DNA from: Chaetoderma sp. LZ-2023a
Lineage: Eukaryota > Mollusca > Caudofoveata > Chaetodermatida > Chaetodermatidae
NCBI GenBank assembly: GCA_034401795.1
Contig: CM067369.1
Location: forward strand, 137,094,496-137,158,495
Direction of reading: 5' to 3'
Length of the DNA: 64,000 nt
In this document: positions 34,040-43,174 of the stretch, piece by piece
Layout: each line of letters opens with the position of its first letter
How positions within the stretch are numbered: the stretch's first letter is position 1
Notes under the pieces: model-generated
The model's database searches: none
Told to the model about the DNA's origin: nothing
Seen by the model: only the letters and a program-made list of their open reading frames with translations
Position numbers and translations under genes: made by a program

Positions 34040-37000
34040 CGTGTGTGTGCATGCATGCGCGCAACTCTAGTAAACATCGTCTCCCTCTACTATGTGCACC
34101 GGAGCCAAAATTTCAAATGTAGATTAAGAAGTTTTTTAGATCTACTGCCTAGACACAAAATTTTTGATGCATTATACGCATTTCAGGGGGAATAATGCCA
34201 GCAAATATCTGCAGATCTCAATACAATGAAATCATGACACATCGTCTCTGCTTAATATGTGCACTGGAGAAAAAATTTCAAATGTAGTTTAAGAAGTTTT
34301 AGAACTACATCCTGAACACGAAATTTTTGACACATTTTATGCATTTCAGGTGGGATAACTCTAGTAAATATAGACAGATCGCGATGAAACAAAAATGTGC
34401 ACTGGAGAAAAAATGTCAAATGTAGGCTAAGAAGTTTTTGAGCTATGGCCCGGCACGGATTTGCTAACAAATGGATGGACAGACAGACACCATGCATCAT
34501 CACACGTTTAGATGACGTGTACATGGTTACAAAAATCGTAAATGTGTACACAGGAAAGATTGATAAAATATACATATTTACGTGAAATATGTAAGATCGC
34601 CCTCAAAGAAAATGACATTTTTTGACAAATTAATTCTCCGAATTTACTCTCTATCTGTCCAATGCTGTCCGATTTCTGAATTAACCATTTAACATTCAAG
34701 CCTGCCCAAAAACGACTCCTACACTGGTCTTGAGAAATGTCAATTTGCAGACCAAGGAGACAGGTTTTGTTTTTAAATGTTACCACTGCCAGTCATTGTT
34801 ATGGTAAATTTTCAAAAACAATCATCTCTTGGTCTGCTCATGGTTATTTTTATTTTCTTGAACAACTATGAGAGTCAACGGGTTAACTAATTATCCTCAC
34901 ATAGCATCAATGTCAATACGAAGGTATTCCTTTGAATAACTAACACCCCTTGTCAGAACACAAAGGTGTGAATTACTGTTGAGTGTTCAAGTGGATTTCT
35001 TATCAACACATATTATCACTATGAATGCTGTGGTGTGTTGCACTTATCTAAGCTCACAGTCGACTGATCGCCACCAGTTTGGTCAACTCATTAATGGTCT
35101 CGATAGCGGTCTTGAGGAATATGTCATCATTGAAAGTCTATTTGCTTGTTGGAAGAAAACTATTTTTTGTAAATTTATCGCTGCAATGACTGACTCACCG
35201 AATGAGTCAGTCATTCCAGTGGTAAATTTTCAAAATGTTATCTTGTCTTTGCCCACAAATGGACATTCAGTAATGACAGATTTTGATTTTTCTTATCCAG
35301 TCTTGACCATCGAAGGGTGAATCACTGTTGCTTGCTGTTGATCTGTTCCAGACAGGGGTCAAATCAGAATTTTTTGGAAAAGTTGGTAAACAAGTTGCAC
35401 AATCTAGTGTCAATTTAACCCTATTATGGCCAGGCCAGCCAAAGCGGCCTCTGCAATGGTCTCTATGAATTTCCATTTGGAGGCAACGCTAAATACCACA
35501 CAGTTGTTTTTTTCAAAACGGGCATATAAAAAACAGGTCATTTAGTAACGCCAGAATGGACCTTTGACCTGGTGACCTCCCCGTCATCACACTGCATTCT
35601 CTTGGTATAAACAACCATGTACCCAAGTTGTACAATGTACTAAAGTTGTGTTCTATTAGGTTTAAGCAATCCGAAAATATAACCTGATACAATTTGCTAA
35701 ACACAAAAACTTAACATTGAAAAATAATAAGTTTTGTAGAGGTCACAATGACCTTGATCTTGGACTTTGTCACCTACCTGTCATCAAACTGCATCCTCTT
35801 AGTATAAGTAACTATGTACCCAAGTTGTGCCTCATTAAGCTAAAGCAATACCGATATGATTGGCTAAAATGTAAAAACGTAACATTGAAATATAACTGAG
35901 CTTTGTAGAGGTCACAGTGGCCGTAACTTTTGAAATTGTGATCGAAAAAACAGTTTTGTATCAAGGTCAGCGACCATGACCATTGACCTTTCGACCTCAT
36001 TATCATCATGCTGCTTCCTAACAGTACAGTCTAGACAATGACATAGCCAAGATTAGGTGCAATAGGATTAACCCTTACCACTCTGATGTCAAAATTTTCG
36101 ATTTTCAAATCAAATTAAAAGATGAACTGGTGTTTATTTTTCCAACAAATTTGGTGGAAAATATTGCTATCATAGACAGCAACATCGTCCACCAAAATTG
36201 TTGAAAAATGTAAGCAAGTTTTATTTGCTATTCACTGACAAAGGAAAAGATAAGATATTGACAGTCATCAGTGCTAAGGGTTAACTGGTCCTAAAAGATA
36301 ACTGGAGAAGTTTTACTAAACGCAAAAACGTAACATTGTTGACTCCGTCGTCGGAAAATTGTTACATATGTCTCGCTTTCTGCTTCTCAGGCGAGACAAA
36401 AAATAAATAAAGCAATAACAAGAACTCACATGCCATTGTTTGCACACCAAGAAGAGAATACTGACATTTTTTTTCACTAGAATGACTGGCTCTATAACCG
36501 AAACAGTTCTTCCAGTGCTAAATTTTCAAAAAGAGCCTTCCATTGGTTACCAATCCTGATCATTAAAGGGTTAAGGCACATAATATGTAAGCAATTATTT
36601 TAAATTTACTGGTCATCATGTGTCGATGGTCTGCACGATGTTCATATAAAACTGCATTATATACATGTATACAAATCTGTCAGAATCTCCTTGTTTGAAT
36701 CCACAACCTTCAGTACTGTACACTGTGCCACTCAGTCCAATAATCAGAATTCTAAAATACTATAGTCATCCCTTGGTCTGCAAATGGCTATTCAAAGAGA
36801 AAATTTCTAGATTTTCTTTACACATTTTGACTATTAAATGGTTAATGCCATTCACTCATACGAAGACAAAGAGCTTGCTTGATATACACTATTTCTGATT
36901 ACATTAATTTGTACAAATGTGTATGTCACCATCTTAAACATGAACGCCTTAGTGCCTAAACTGGGTCAAGAAAATCTAAATATTTGCTTGTTGAATATAC

Positions 37001-37563
37001 ATTTGCAGGGCAAAGGTGCTTTTGAAAATTTACCACTGGAATGACTCACGCGCTTATTGAGCCAGTCATTACAATGTTAAATTTACATAAACAGTCTTCT
37101 CTTGGCCTGCAATTTATGGACATTTTTGGGCGCCTTTGTCATGAAAGTGTTAATTGTGGGTGGCTTATATCTGGCACAAAAACGCATCACAGTGATGCAA
37201 TGTGTAGTAGTACAATACAGCTCAGAAATAAAATGCACTGTTAAGTATGTTGAACATAATTGGATTGGAAGACATTGCTTCCTATGGCTTCAAATTCATT
37301 ATGTTCCAAATATTCAACAGAACATTTTTATAAATCATGTCCGAAATTGAATTAACAGGTTTCTGAAAAATGTTAATTTATCTATGAGCTATACACTATG
37401 AAACTGAGCAAAGGATGAGTCCAAGGGGTTAAGAGTGATATCTGATTTACACAAACAAATAAAGCAACAACAAAAACTCACATGCCATTGTTGTACCGGA
37501 GAACCCTCCAGACTGATATGAGTTTCCATCACCACCAAATTCTCCCTTGCCATAAGATGCCAT
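23459..37563 (-). CDS. Syntaxin-7/12-like Qa-SNARE, first three coding exons (partial)
   Basis: Minus-strand coding exons: 37,482-37,563 (82 nt; ATG at 37,563, [13 protein letters not shown]..., donor GCAT|gtgagt); 25,152-25,226 (75 nt; acceptor ttatttcag, donor AATG|gtaagc; [19 protein letters not shown]); 23,459-23,528 (70 nt; acceptor caattttag, donor CGAAT|gtgagt; [20 protein letters not shown]). Phases 1-1-2 join without a break. The last two exons match the start of the N-terminal Habc domain of endosomal syntaxin 7/12 (SSNIQKI and LNQLGTPQD in vertebrate STX7), which serves late-endosome and lysosome fusion. The rest of Habc, the SNARE helix and the membrane anchor must lie at lower coordinates; I could not find exon 4 in 1-23,458. 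The next intron contains the DIRS element. Confidence 0.82.
23803..24190. mobile_element. MITE family B, complete copy (about 388 bp)
   Basis: Left end CCAATGGACCTTTCCAGTTT, right end AGCTAAAACTGGATTCTTCCA. Central hairpin CTGTTAAATATTTTGAAACT with a mirrored loop GGCAGCAAC / GTTGCTGCC. Non-coding; the left half carries ACGTCA-type octamers. Adjacent to a family-A element at 24,204. Confidence 0.7.
24204..24279. mobile_element. TTAA foldback element family A, internally deleted (76 bp)
   Basis: TTAACCCTTTAATTGTCAAA...TGACCATTAAAGGGTTAA. Both TTAA ends are kept but the hairpin core is gone. It shows that the ends alone define a unit. Confidence 0.65.
24280..25151. other. Intronic stretch, no exon seen
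   Basis: AT-rich syntaxin intron sequence with scattered CpG. 24,350-24,420 and 24,960-25,045 share a 'TTACCGTATTTTCCC...CCGCCCC / GGGGCC' flavour in opposite orientation (CTGGCCCCTT occurs twice), suggesting the ends of a decayed inverted-repeat element. Confidence 0.3.
25152..25226 (-). CDS. Syntaxin coding exon 2
   Basis: 75 nt, acceptor ttatttcag and donor gtaagctg on the minus strand. Codes RDSSNEF, then [17 protein letters not shown], the diagnostic start of the syntaxin 7/12 Habc domain. Confidence 0.85.
25285..26400. mobile_element. MITE family B interrupted by a family-C repeat
   Basis: 25,285-25,356 is the left part (GGACATTTCTAGCTTATCC) and 26,159-26,400 the rest, including the hairpin CTGTTGAATATTTTGAAACA / TTTCAAAATATTCAACAG. 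Between them lies the family-C repeat, giving the relative age: C inserted into B. Confidence 0.6.
25357..26157 (+). repeat. Dispersed bivalve-type repeat (family C), about 800 bp
   Basis: Three or four internal units share 'CCAAGATGGCNGCCA', 'TTTGAACAAACTTGGAT' and 'CGGCCCAGTGGTTCTTGAGAAG'. The end is GACGGATGGATGATGGATGG, then GGTCGCCATGGCATAAGCTC and the stem CACTTGGC...GGCCAGGTGAGC. I know this terminus as common in bivalve genomic and UTR sequence. Not coding. Confidence 0.6.
26820..27990 (-). pseudogene. Penelope-like element fragment, reverse strand
   Basis: Read on the minus strand: [14 protein letters not shown] (RT motif A, about 27,940), [15 protein letters not shown], the catalytic box as [10 protein letters not shown] (D to N in YIDD), the thumb [16 protein letters not shown] and RLRRICSS, then a GIY-YIG endonuclease [19 protein letters not shown] (about 26,905). 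The domain order RT, then GIY-YIG, is that of Penelope-like elements. Several frameshifts and stops, 5'-truncated before motif A. Confidence 0.8.
28005..28960 (+). pseudogene. Penelope-like element fragment, forward strand
   Basis: Starts in the RT thumb ([10 protein letters not shown], about 28,080) and continues through SDLLQN-type text to a GIY-YIG domain at 28,682-28,850 ([25 protein letters not shown] in two parts, then H795-region KEHIRDI). It lies head to head with the reverse copy; the junction is near 27,990-28,005. Frames are broken by stops. Confidence 0.75.
29030..29575 (+). repeat. Dispersed bivalve-type repeat (family C)
   Basis: TCAAATAAAAAAATTCAGTATGGCC-type units, CCCTTGAACAAAGTTGGTT, then GTATATAAGCTCAGTCATGT at the end. 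Same order of modules as 25,357-26,157. Confidence 0.55.
29700..30302. repeat. Tandem repeat of about 150-175 bp with family-C end
   Basis: Three units with TTCACCCAAAAANTTGACNAATC, AAAATTCTGTATA and TCTGAAGCCTACC, ending in CGGTCACCATGGCATAAACT and CTTGGCC...GGCCAGGTGAGC. Non-coding. Confidence 0.5.
30455..30765 (+). repeat. Degenerate GTAACC repeat array
   Basis: At least 14 copies of (T)GTAACC(A/G) spaced 12-40 bases apart, usually followed by GGAAA or an A/T run. Neither a clean minisatellite nor coding. Confidence 0.5.
30770..31480. other. Intronic stretch with no gene seen
   Basis: GT-rich single-copy-looking sequence with several gtgttg/tggtgt runs. No exon or repeat family recognised. 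Confidence 0.35.
31484..31656. mobile_element. TTAA foldback element family A, decayed copy
   Basis: TTTAACACTTTACTTTAAGC start, TTTTTGAGAAATGTCCATTT, TATCACTGGAATGAATGCC and CTGCAAATGGACATTTTCTA arms, ending GCGGGTTAAG. The central palindrome is eroded. Confidence 0.5.
31905..32790 (+). pseudogene. Non-LTR retrotransposon (LINE) RT fragment with internal deletion
   Basis: Plus-strand reading: a linker ([30 protein letters not shown]), the RT start ([20 protein letters not shown]), fingers ([31 protein letters not shown]), SCQSGF, then a jump to the motif-B box ETSIGSPQG and straight into a 3' tail (ACTGATTGCAGCTGTAGGAT). RT motif A and the YxDD box are missing. The same tail ends the LINE at 63.1-63.6 kb. 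Frameshifts near 32,115 and 32,420. Confidence 0.75.
32827..33120. repeat. Family-B hairpin and half hairpin
   Basis: GTTGTATATTTTGAAATTTA / TAAGTTCAAAATATTCAACAG (33,030-33,118) around a loop with GCCTTAGGCATGTTAGGC. A lone left arm (ATGTTGAATATTTTAGAAAT) lies at 32,838. Confidence 0.5.
33255..33600. repeat. Dispersed repeat with TGACCTTTGACCT spacing, about 190-bp units
   Basis: Units share TCATTATTATCATGCAGCTT / TGTTATCATGCAGGTTTC and ATGACCTTTGACCT. Related units are tandem at 35,540-36,050. Confidence 0.45.
33660..34450 (+). repeat. Tandem repeat array, period about 150-180 bp, with an embedded (GT)n
   Basis: Five units, each with ATTTCAGGGGGAATAA, AATCATGACACATCGTCTC, TGTGCACTGGAGAAAAAATT and TAAGAAGTTTTTGAG. 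One unit is expanded by a (GT)n run. Confidence 0.6.
33971..34045 (+). repeat. (GT)n microsatellite
   Basis: About 32 GT dinucleotides ending in a GCGCGCACGTGTGTGTGC tail. Potential Z-DNA-forming tract. Confidence 0.9.
34679..34886. mobile_element. TTAA foldback element family A copy
   Basis: ATTAACCATTTAACATTCAA ... GAGTCAACGGGTTAAC; arms ATTTGCAGACCAAGGAGACA / AATCATCTCTTGGTCTGC. The central palindrome is shortened to GCCAGTCATT. Confidence 0.55.
35075..35322. mobile_element. TTAA foldback element family A copy, strong hairpin
   Basis: Centre CAATGACTGACTCACC...GAATGAGTCAGTCATTCC, then GTGGTAAATTTTCAAAATGT. The terminal sequence is weak (TTAATGGTC / GACCATCGAAGGGTGAA). Confidence 0.55.
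35540..36050 (+). repeat. Tandem TGACCTTTGACCT-type repeat, about 170-bp units
   Basis: Three units with CAAACTGCATCCTCTTAGTA, AACCATGTACCCAAGTTGT, AAGCAATNCCGATA and TTGTAGAGGTCACAATGACC. Ends near 36,400 with TATGTCTCGC...GGCGAGACA, another bivalve-style terminus. Confidence 0.5.
36068..36284. mobile_element. TTAA element family D (217 bp)
   Basis: TTAACCCTTACCACTCTGAT ... ATCAGTGCTAAGGGTTAA. The inner hairpin is TTTGGTGGA...GCTATCATAGACAGC...TCCACCAAA, which recurs at 43,909-43,956. Confidence 0.6.
36462..37160. mobile_element. Cluster of three family-A TTAA foldback fragments
   Basis: 36,462-36,577 (right half, ending ATCATTAAAGGGTTAAG), 36,700-36,845 (right half, CTTGGTCTGCAAATGGCTAT ... 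TATTAAATGGTTAATG) and 36,945-37,155 (centre TGGAATGACTCACGC...GAGCCAGTCATT). Separated by short unrelated stretches. Confidence 0.5.
37240..37325. repeat. Family-B-like hairpin
   Basis: TATGTTGAACATAATTGGAT / TTCATTATGTTCCAAATATTCAACAG; loop GGAAGACATTGCTTCC. More diverged arms than other copies. Confidence 0.45.
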
Positions 37564-37627
37564 AACATCGGTTGAAGAAAACGACCTATTTCTTTACTTA
37601 AATGTTACACGATATTGATGAATAATC
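37482..37627 (-). CDS. Syntaxin exon with start codon (5'UTR 37,564-37,627 plus 82 coding nt)
   Basis: Acceptor tatatttttcag ends at 37,628; donor gtgagt lies at 37,481-37,476. The ATG at 37,563-37,561 opens [11 protein letters not shown] with a Gly/Ser-rich tail to TTMA, like the short flexible N-termini of syntaxin 7 and 12 (MSYxP...). An in-frame TAA upstream (FK*, about 37,595) supports this start. Confidence 0.72.
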
Positions 37628-37639
37628 CTGAAAAATATA

Positions 37640-38977
37640 CATTGATACAAGAAAATAGACTATTAACATAGATCAGAATAGTAATTACATTAGTGCTATC
37701 TACCCCCTATACAAATAAGTTTGGTGATATGGTTGTCTTGGTCTCTTGGGTTACGTTGCATATGATTTGCATTTCTCAATTTAAAAATCGACCAAGCAAA
37801 ATTCTGTATAGTAGGTCTAGAGCATACCACAATAGACCAGATAAAGATAGATATGTAAATCTTCTATAGATGGATGGATGGACAGACAGATGGATTGATG
37901 GGTGGTTGGTAGAGGTTCACGATATTGCCGTTGACTATATAAAAAGATTTAAATTAAATAAATATCGCGATATATCAGGGTAACGAAGACTGACGTTGTC
38001 AGATGTAGGGCTGCGCGGTTGGGCTTAGAGCCATATTGGTTTCGATATGACTTTTCATATCGGTTTTAACTGAATATCAGTTTTATGGGTGACTTCTATT
38101 AGGTATATGTGAAGAAAAAGTTGAAATCTATTCTCTAAAACGCTTAAAAACGATCGTAACACGAAAATAGAACAGTATTTCCCGGTACTGATAATGACCT
38201 AAATATTAGGTATACTGTAATAACCATTGTTTATTACATCAAAATTAGCATACAATTTGACATTTCATGTCGTCGTGACAAAATACAAATCATGTGATAT
38301 TAGAAAGATTTATTTCCAGTGTTCAGAGCGAGTACTCGTCTGTGACTCATGGGCCGCAGTTTGGACTCAGAAATGACTATATATGCAATAGTGACTGTCA
38401 CGATCTGAATTCAAAATTCGCGATAAATCATTGCAGCAGTTTTTTCTCCATTTTCGCTACAATATTTTATGTAAATAGCTACGTGTGTGTAAGAAGTGTT
38501 GGTGCTTGGAGTAGCGGTGTGTGTGTCTTTGTTGAAAGGAATGCGCTTGGGTTGAGAATGAACTGCAAGGTGACGGGCTTGATCATTTCCTAGTGCTTGG
38601 GACAGTCGTTTGAAAGTCTGCCAGGTGTACGGTGTTCAAGTGTTTGCAACCTGAGTGAATTTTGAACGGCGTATGTATAACTTTTCATATATAGTAATTT
38701 ATGTTTTGAAGTCATATGTATTAGAAATACCGGATTGTAATCGTCATATATTTCTTATTCAATTGGATTATGTGAGTATTGATAATTTTATACGATGTCT
38801 GTTTCTGTCAATTTATGACGTCATATAAGTATGTTTTCAAAATTGTTATTTTAGCCAAAACGTGTCCAATAAGTTCTCTTAAATTTGCGATGTTGTAATA
38901 TGTAGCTTGTCAGTATAGTAAGTTGTGGCTTCAAAACATACCTATATCATGTCGTTCTGTTCAAATATGTTGTGTAT
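37640..38977. other. Syntaxin intron 1 stretch, no gene seen
   Basis: Includes GATGGATGG simple repeats (37,866-37,910) and a possible hAT-like end at 38,005 (GTAGGGCTGCGCGGTTGGGC). Open frames around 38.3-38.6 kb have no recognisable homology. Confidence 0.3.
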
Positions 38978-39178
38978 TTAACCCTTATCCTGCTGTATGC
39001 ATATCCTTATGCAAAATTCCTAGTATATTGTGTGTCTATTCTGAAGATAATGATACGGGAAGCTATTGCACAATACATGGGCAATGAGTTCCAGTCTCGT
39101 TAGCTTCAAAATGAACACCATTTTATCGGTTACTCGTAGTATGGTTTCAGAGTCAGTCTGTCAGTGGAAAAGGGTTAA
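38978..39178. mobile_element. TTAA element family E (201 bp)
   Basis: TTAACCCTTATCCTGCTG at the left and TCAGTGGAAAAGGGTTAA at the right, both ending in TTAA. Internal sequence is unlike families A and D. Confidence 0.45.
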
Positions 39179-39404
39179 TCAGTAAGATTAGAAATGCATG
39201 TTAACGAGCGTTGTTCTTATTATCCATATGTCTCGTCAATGTTGTTGTCATGTGTTAGTAAGTGTGATTTACCCTATCGTAAACACATACTTTAACATGG
39301 TTATATTTGTATTGTAGTGTCCAGTCTGGGTCCGGACAGGCTGTGATTTCTTGGTCGGAAATCTTGTGTATTGGTTGGCGTGTGAGTAAAGCCGACCCTG
39401 TATA

Positions 39405-40020
39405 ACGTGTGTGTGTGGTAAAATCACCTGCGAGTTGCGCAGACTTGACCATCGTCTCATCATCGTCGTCGTCGTCGTCATTGTCATCTTCTCTGTCAAC
39501 GATAAACACCTGCGAGTTGCGCAGACCTGTATTGTCGTGTCAACATCGTCGTCGCCATTATCGTCACCTTCCCAGTAATCTTGTCAGTGTTTTGTCATGA
39601 TCATCGTCGTCGTCGTCGTCGTCATCATTGTCATCTTCTCTGTCAACGATTAACACCTGCGAGTTGCGCAGACCTGTATTGTCGTGTCAGCATCGTCGTC
39701 GCCATTATCGTCACCGTCTCAGTAATCCTGTCATTGTTTCGTCATCATCATCGTCGTGGTCATTACCGGTAACATCTGTGTCACATATTATCACCTGCGA
39801 GTTGCGCAGAAACATTCGTCAGTATCGTGTCATTACCGTCAGTGTCGTCGTCTTCAATTTCATGAAACATTCGTCATTATTGTGTCATTGCTATCATTGC
39901 CAGTATCGTCTTCATCGTCGTCAATTGTCGTGTCAGTACTATCCTTGCCGTCATCGTCTTCATCATCGTCAATTTCCGTTCTTGTGCAATGATATTAGTG
40001 TCGGAATCGTCATCAACATT
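39405..40020 (+). repeat. TCG/TCA-rich minisatellite with a 19-bp conserved spacer
   Basis: CACCTGCGAGTTGCGCAGA occurs four times (39,426; 39,508; 39,652; 39,791), separated by GTC/ATC-rich tracts such as CATCATCGTCGTCGTCGTCG. The two middle units are about 144 bp apart and nearly identical. Long Asp/Ser/Arg open frames here are a by-product of the triplet repeat. Confidence 0.75.
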
Positions 40021-41050
40021 CATTAACAGTTAAACGTAACAGGAAAACCCCACCCCACCCCACTCCCGAGTCCGTGAACATTCCAATAACTATTTGTATT
40101 GTATTAGTAGTTTATAGTGTGTATAGTATTGTCAATCTAGTTTTAATATATATATAATTATGTTGTCTATCTAATACCTACGGTTATATAGTATATATTG
40201 TGCGTACGTCTGTTAGTACGGCGGTGTACATTCTAAGGTGTAGTTGCTGGTGGTGTGCTAGCGTACGTTGCTTATAAAATCGCGTGACGAGTTGTAGTGT
40301 ATGTAAATGAAGTGTACGTGTGAACATAGTGGGAGATTTGTATGTGAATCGTGTGTAAGCTGTGTGAACTGTGTGTGATTCATGCATGGATTATATGTAG
40401 GATTTTAGTTGTGATGTCATTTTATGAATTGTTATTGAAAATTTGAAAACTGTTTATCTGGCTTGACTTTTCTACTTAAGGATCGTGACAGTGACCGAGT
40501 ATTGTACTTTTAGATCAGATCCGAGTTTCATCCAAGGAAATTGTGATCGATCAGTTATCTCACGCTGGTGTATGAAATTTCGTGAGAATATGAATAGTCA
40601 ATATTGAATATTCAAGCTAATTCTTCCGTGAATAGTTCAACCAATTATTTACCAATACATATCAGAATTCTTTTCTAAATAGATCGATCGCATAACCCGT
40701 TTGTTATTATTAGCCTGGTAAATTCACATGCTAGTCAACAAGTGGCAAGTAGACACAATGCTGCAAAAAAAGATATTCCGCTTTCAACAGTCTATCAAGC
40801 ATGTGTTAGATATTTAACATCATGTGTGTAACCATTCATTGCGGCAAAGTTCATAAGTGTCAGCCATGACCTGATTAGATAAACAATGTTCATTCGTAAG
40901 AAGAAAAATTATTCTTCATATATAGTGATTGGATGATTTTTGTCATGCTAGCCAATGAGAATACGGGAATGGAATGATCAGCAGAAGTGGTTTAACCAAT
41001 ATAAATATTTCCCAGAAAAACATGTTTTAGGCATCAACTATTATTCAATT
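40021..41050. other. Intronic stretch with no gene seen
   Basis: Begins with a C-rich run (CCCCACCCCACCCCACTCCC) and continues AT-rich with gtgtgtac/gtgtgaac motifs. No exon recognised. Confidence 0.35.
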
Positions 41051-41059
41051 CACTTTTCA

Positions 41060-41533
41060 TGATTGTCGCTGGTTAGTATCTTTCATCACAGACCTATTAT
41101 ATATAACTCCATTAAGGGTGTAATAAGGTGTACATTTGTATCCCTTGACACAAACATATTTAGATCCCTGTATACATCATTAGTGCGGCCACATCTGGAA
41201 TTTGCTAATCACGTTTGGAGCCCCTATCTCAAGCAACTTAGAGCTTTCAGCGAAGGGCTACAAAAAGTGTCTCAGGACTATCAAACCTAAATTATGAGAC
41301 TAGGCTCAGGGTCCTTAATATACCAACTCTTGCATACCGTAGAGTACGAGGAGACATTATTGAAGCTTACAAAATTATAACCAAAAAATATGATCCAGAA
41401 GTGTGCAACCTTTTTGAATTTCGATCAGACTCAAGTACCAGGGGACACAGGCTAAAACTATACAAATCCAGATCATGTTTAAACATACAAAAAGACTCTT
41501 TTAAACATATATGGTCGAGTTGCTTAAATTCGT
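41060..41533 (+). pseudogene. Non-LTR retrotransposon RT C-terminal fragment
   Basis: FRSLYTSLVRPHLEFANHVW and SPYLKQLR, then after a one-base frameshift at about 41,255 NYETRLRVLNIPTLAYRRVR, GDIIEAYKIITKKYDPEVCN and STRGHRLKLYKSRS. This is the typical C-terminal segment after the RT domain in CR1/jockey-type LINEs. Truncated at the 3' side by the element at 41,534. Confidence 0.8.
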
Positions 41534-42272
41534 GAGTACTGAAATTCGTGAATTTGTTTTTATCGCTCTCGTTCTATGAGGTAACATTGCATGGAACGCA
41601 TCTACACAGTAGCCACCTTTTGATTGACAGTTCTGAAGCTTTTGACAAAGTTTTGAGCAAAATACGGTCAAAACGAGAAACTTTTCATACAATTACTGAG
41701 GGTAGTGATAAAACTTGCAAGCTTCCTTAATGCACTTTCTTAGATTACTTACTTGCACTTATTTAACACCTAAAATGAGCAATTTTTACAATCCAAAGTT
41801 ACCACCTGCTTTGGTTATATTTTTTCGCCGCGTCGGATTAATTAGCCTGATTGACGGGAGTGCGTCTATAAATTGTATTGGAAAGTCTCTAGTTATTAAT
41901 CATTTACCAAAGTGTAAAAATTAACATAAAGTGCACACGTTTTTTTTAACGATAGAAATTTTTTAAATTCTTTCCTTTATGCCTGCTGAACATGTTTTAA
42001 AGACCCTAGCGTTAGCTCATTAATATTTGTGAATTTCATGTGACGTCACTACCTAACGAAAGCGGCATCCATTTGGGGGATTTTACTTCTCTTCAAATGT
42101 GTCAACTGCTTTTATAGTTTATACATTCATTTGTAGGGCAAATCTTTCGGTTAAAACGGGCAAAATTAGCAGTTGAAACATTCAACAAACTAATACAGTG
42201 ATATTTAAGGATTTACAAGCATGTACCCGACAGCTGAAGATGCATAATCAGCAATTCACGAAATTCGGTACC
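41534..42272. mobile_element. Candidate 740-bp TIR element
   Basis: Left GAGTACTGAAATTCGTGAAT and right AATTCACGAAATTCGGTACC are inverted. It begins exactly where LINE homology stops. No coding capacity seen; a further relic of the same end lies at 42,447 (GATTCACGAACTTCGGTACC). Confidence 0.4.
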
Positions 42273-42935
42273 ACTATTTCACACATAACCTGGCGAGGTG
42301 GGTCAGTTCAAATGCTAGGGATTTGTTTAAAAATTAAAATTTTGTACTGAAATTTTTTCGTTTGTATTCGGAAGTGTTATTTCACATTGTGTTAAATTCT
42401 TGCGCAGATCTGTTTAAGAGTTTTCTTTCACGAGTGCATTACTTGCTTAGATTCACGAACTTCGGTACCCATAGTATAATCATAATGATTTATAATCGTG
42501 AACTTATTATGGAACAGTCTTCCGAACCATACTATAGTTAATAGAAGCAACAACCATATCATTTGAAACCAAATTAGATAAACTATTTGATAACCAACCC
42601 CTATACTATAACTATCTAGCTGGTGTAGTAACAATTTAAATCCCATGCTTTATTACCGAATTGAAAAAGGAAATTAGGAATCTGTCATTTAACTCATTCA
42701 TTACAGGCTTTTAGCCTTCTCACAGAAATAGAATAAGAATATCAATATTCAATATGATTGATAATTAAAAATCTAAATATTTAAGATCTGTCTGACAATA
42801 CTTACAGATTGAGTAGATTAACTTTAAGCTGATATACATTGAGATTATGCTTTATTGTCCTTACTTTTACACATTCAACAAGATAAAATGATAAAAATAA
42901 AAGATATCTGACAGTCGATGTTTTTAACCACTTAC
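42273..42935. other. Intronic stretch, no gene seen
   Basis: AT-rich. The only notable item is the GATTCACGAACTTCGGTACC motif at about 42,450, related to the end of the neighbouring element. Confidence 0.35.
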
Positions 42936-43140
42936 TCGATGACGTCACAAGACGCGTTTACTTCCTCTAAAACGTGATTGCCAGATGCTCCTGATTTTGT
43001 AGATTCCTCCGCTGTCCGGAGAACGGCTGTATAAGCGTAATCAAGAAAGTTTAGAGACAGCCGCGCAGAGCAAATGGTTAATCTAAAAATAGAGGCGTGG
43101 CTTCTACGAGAATACATTTCTCGATCTCGAATCGAAGGAG
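42936..43140 (-). other. Syntaxin 5'UTR exon 1 (inferred)
   Basis: On the minus strand the stretch ends in a consensus donor, GTCATCGA|gtaagtgg. It is CpG-rich, follows a TCTCGCGAGA promoter element and contains an upstream ORF (MYSRRSHASIF...) that would continue a few codons into exon 2 and stop there. The upstream start near 43,130 is approximate. Linkage to the syntaxin exons is by strand, order and the lack of another candidate. Confidence 0.5.
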
Positions 43141-43141
43141 A

Positions 43142-43151
43142 TCTCGCGAGA
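43142..43151 (-). promoter_or_regulatory. TCTCGCGAGA core promoter element
   Basis: Perfect 10-base palindrome TCTCGCGAGA, a known element of TATA-less housekeeping promoters. It sits at the 5' border of the inferred syntaxin exon 1, with a CRE octamer (TGACGTCA, 42,940-42,947) inside that exon. Confidence 0.55.
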
Positions 43152-43174
43152 TACGAATGACCAAATTGGTTTCA

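Noticed and set aside
33971..34090. Cys/Val-repeat frame
   Set aside because: Translation of the (GT)n microsatellite.
39405..40026. Asp- and Ser/Arg-rich frames of 60-132 codons
   Set aside because: By-products of the TCG/TCA triplet repeat; no start context or splice support.
42932..43117. 61-codon minus-strand frame as a separate gene
   Set aside because: It lies in the inferred syntaxin 5'UTR exon and runs into a splice donor; more likely an upstream ORF.
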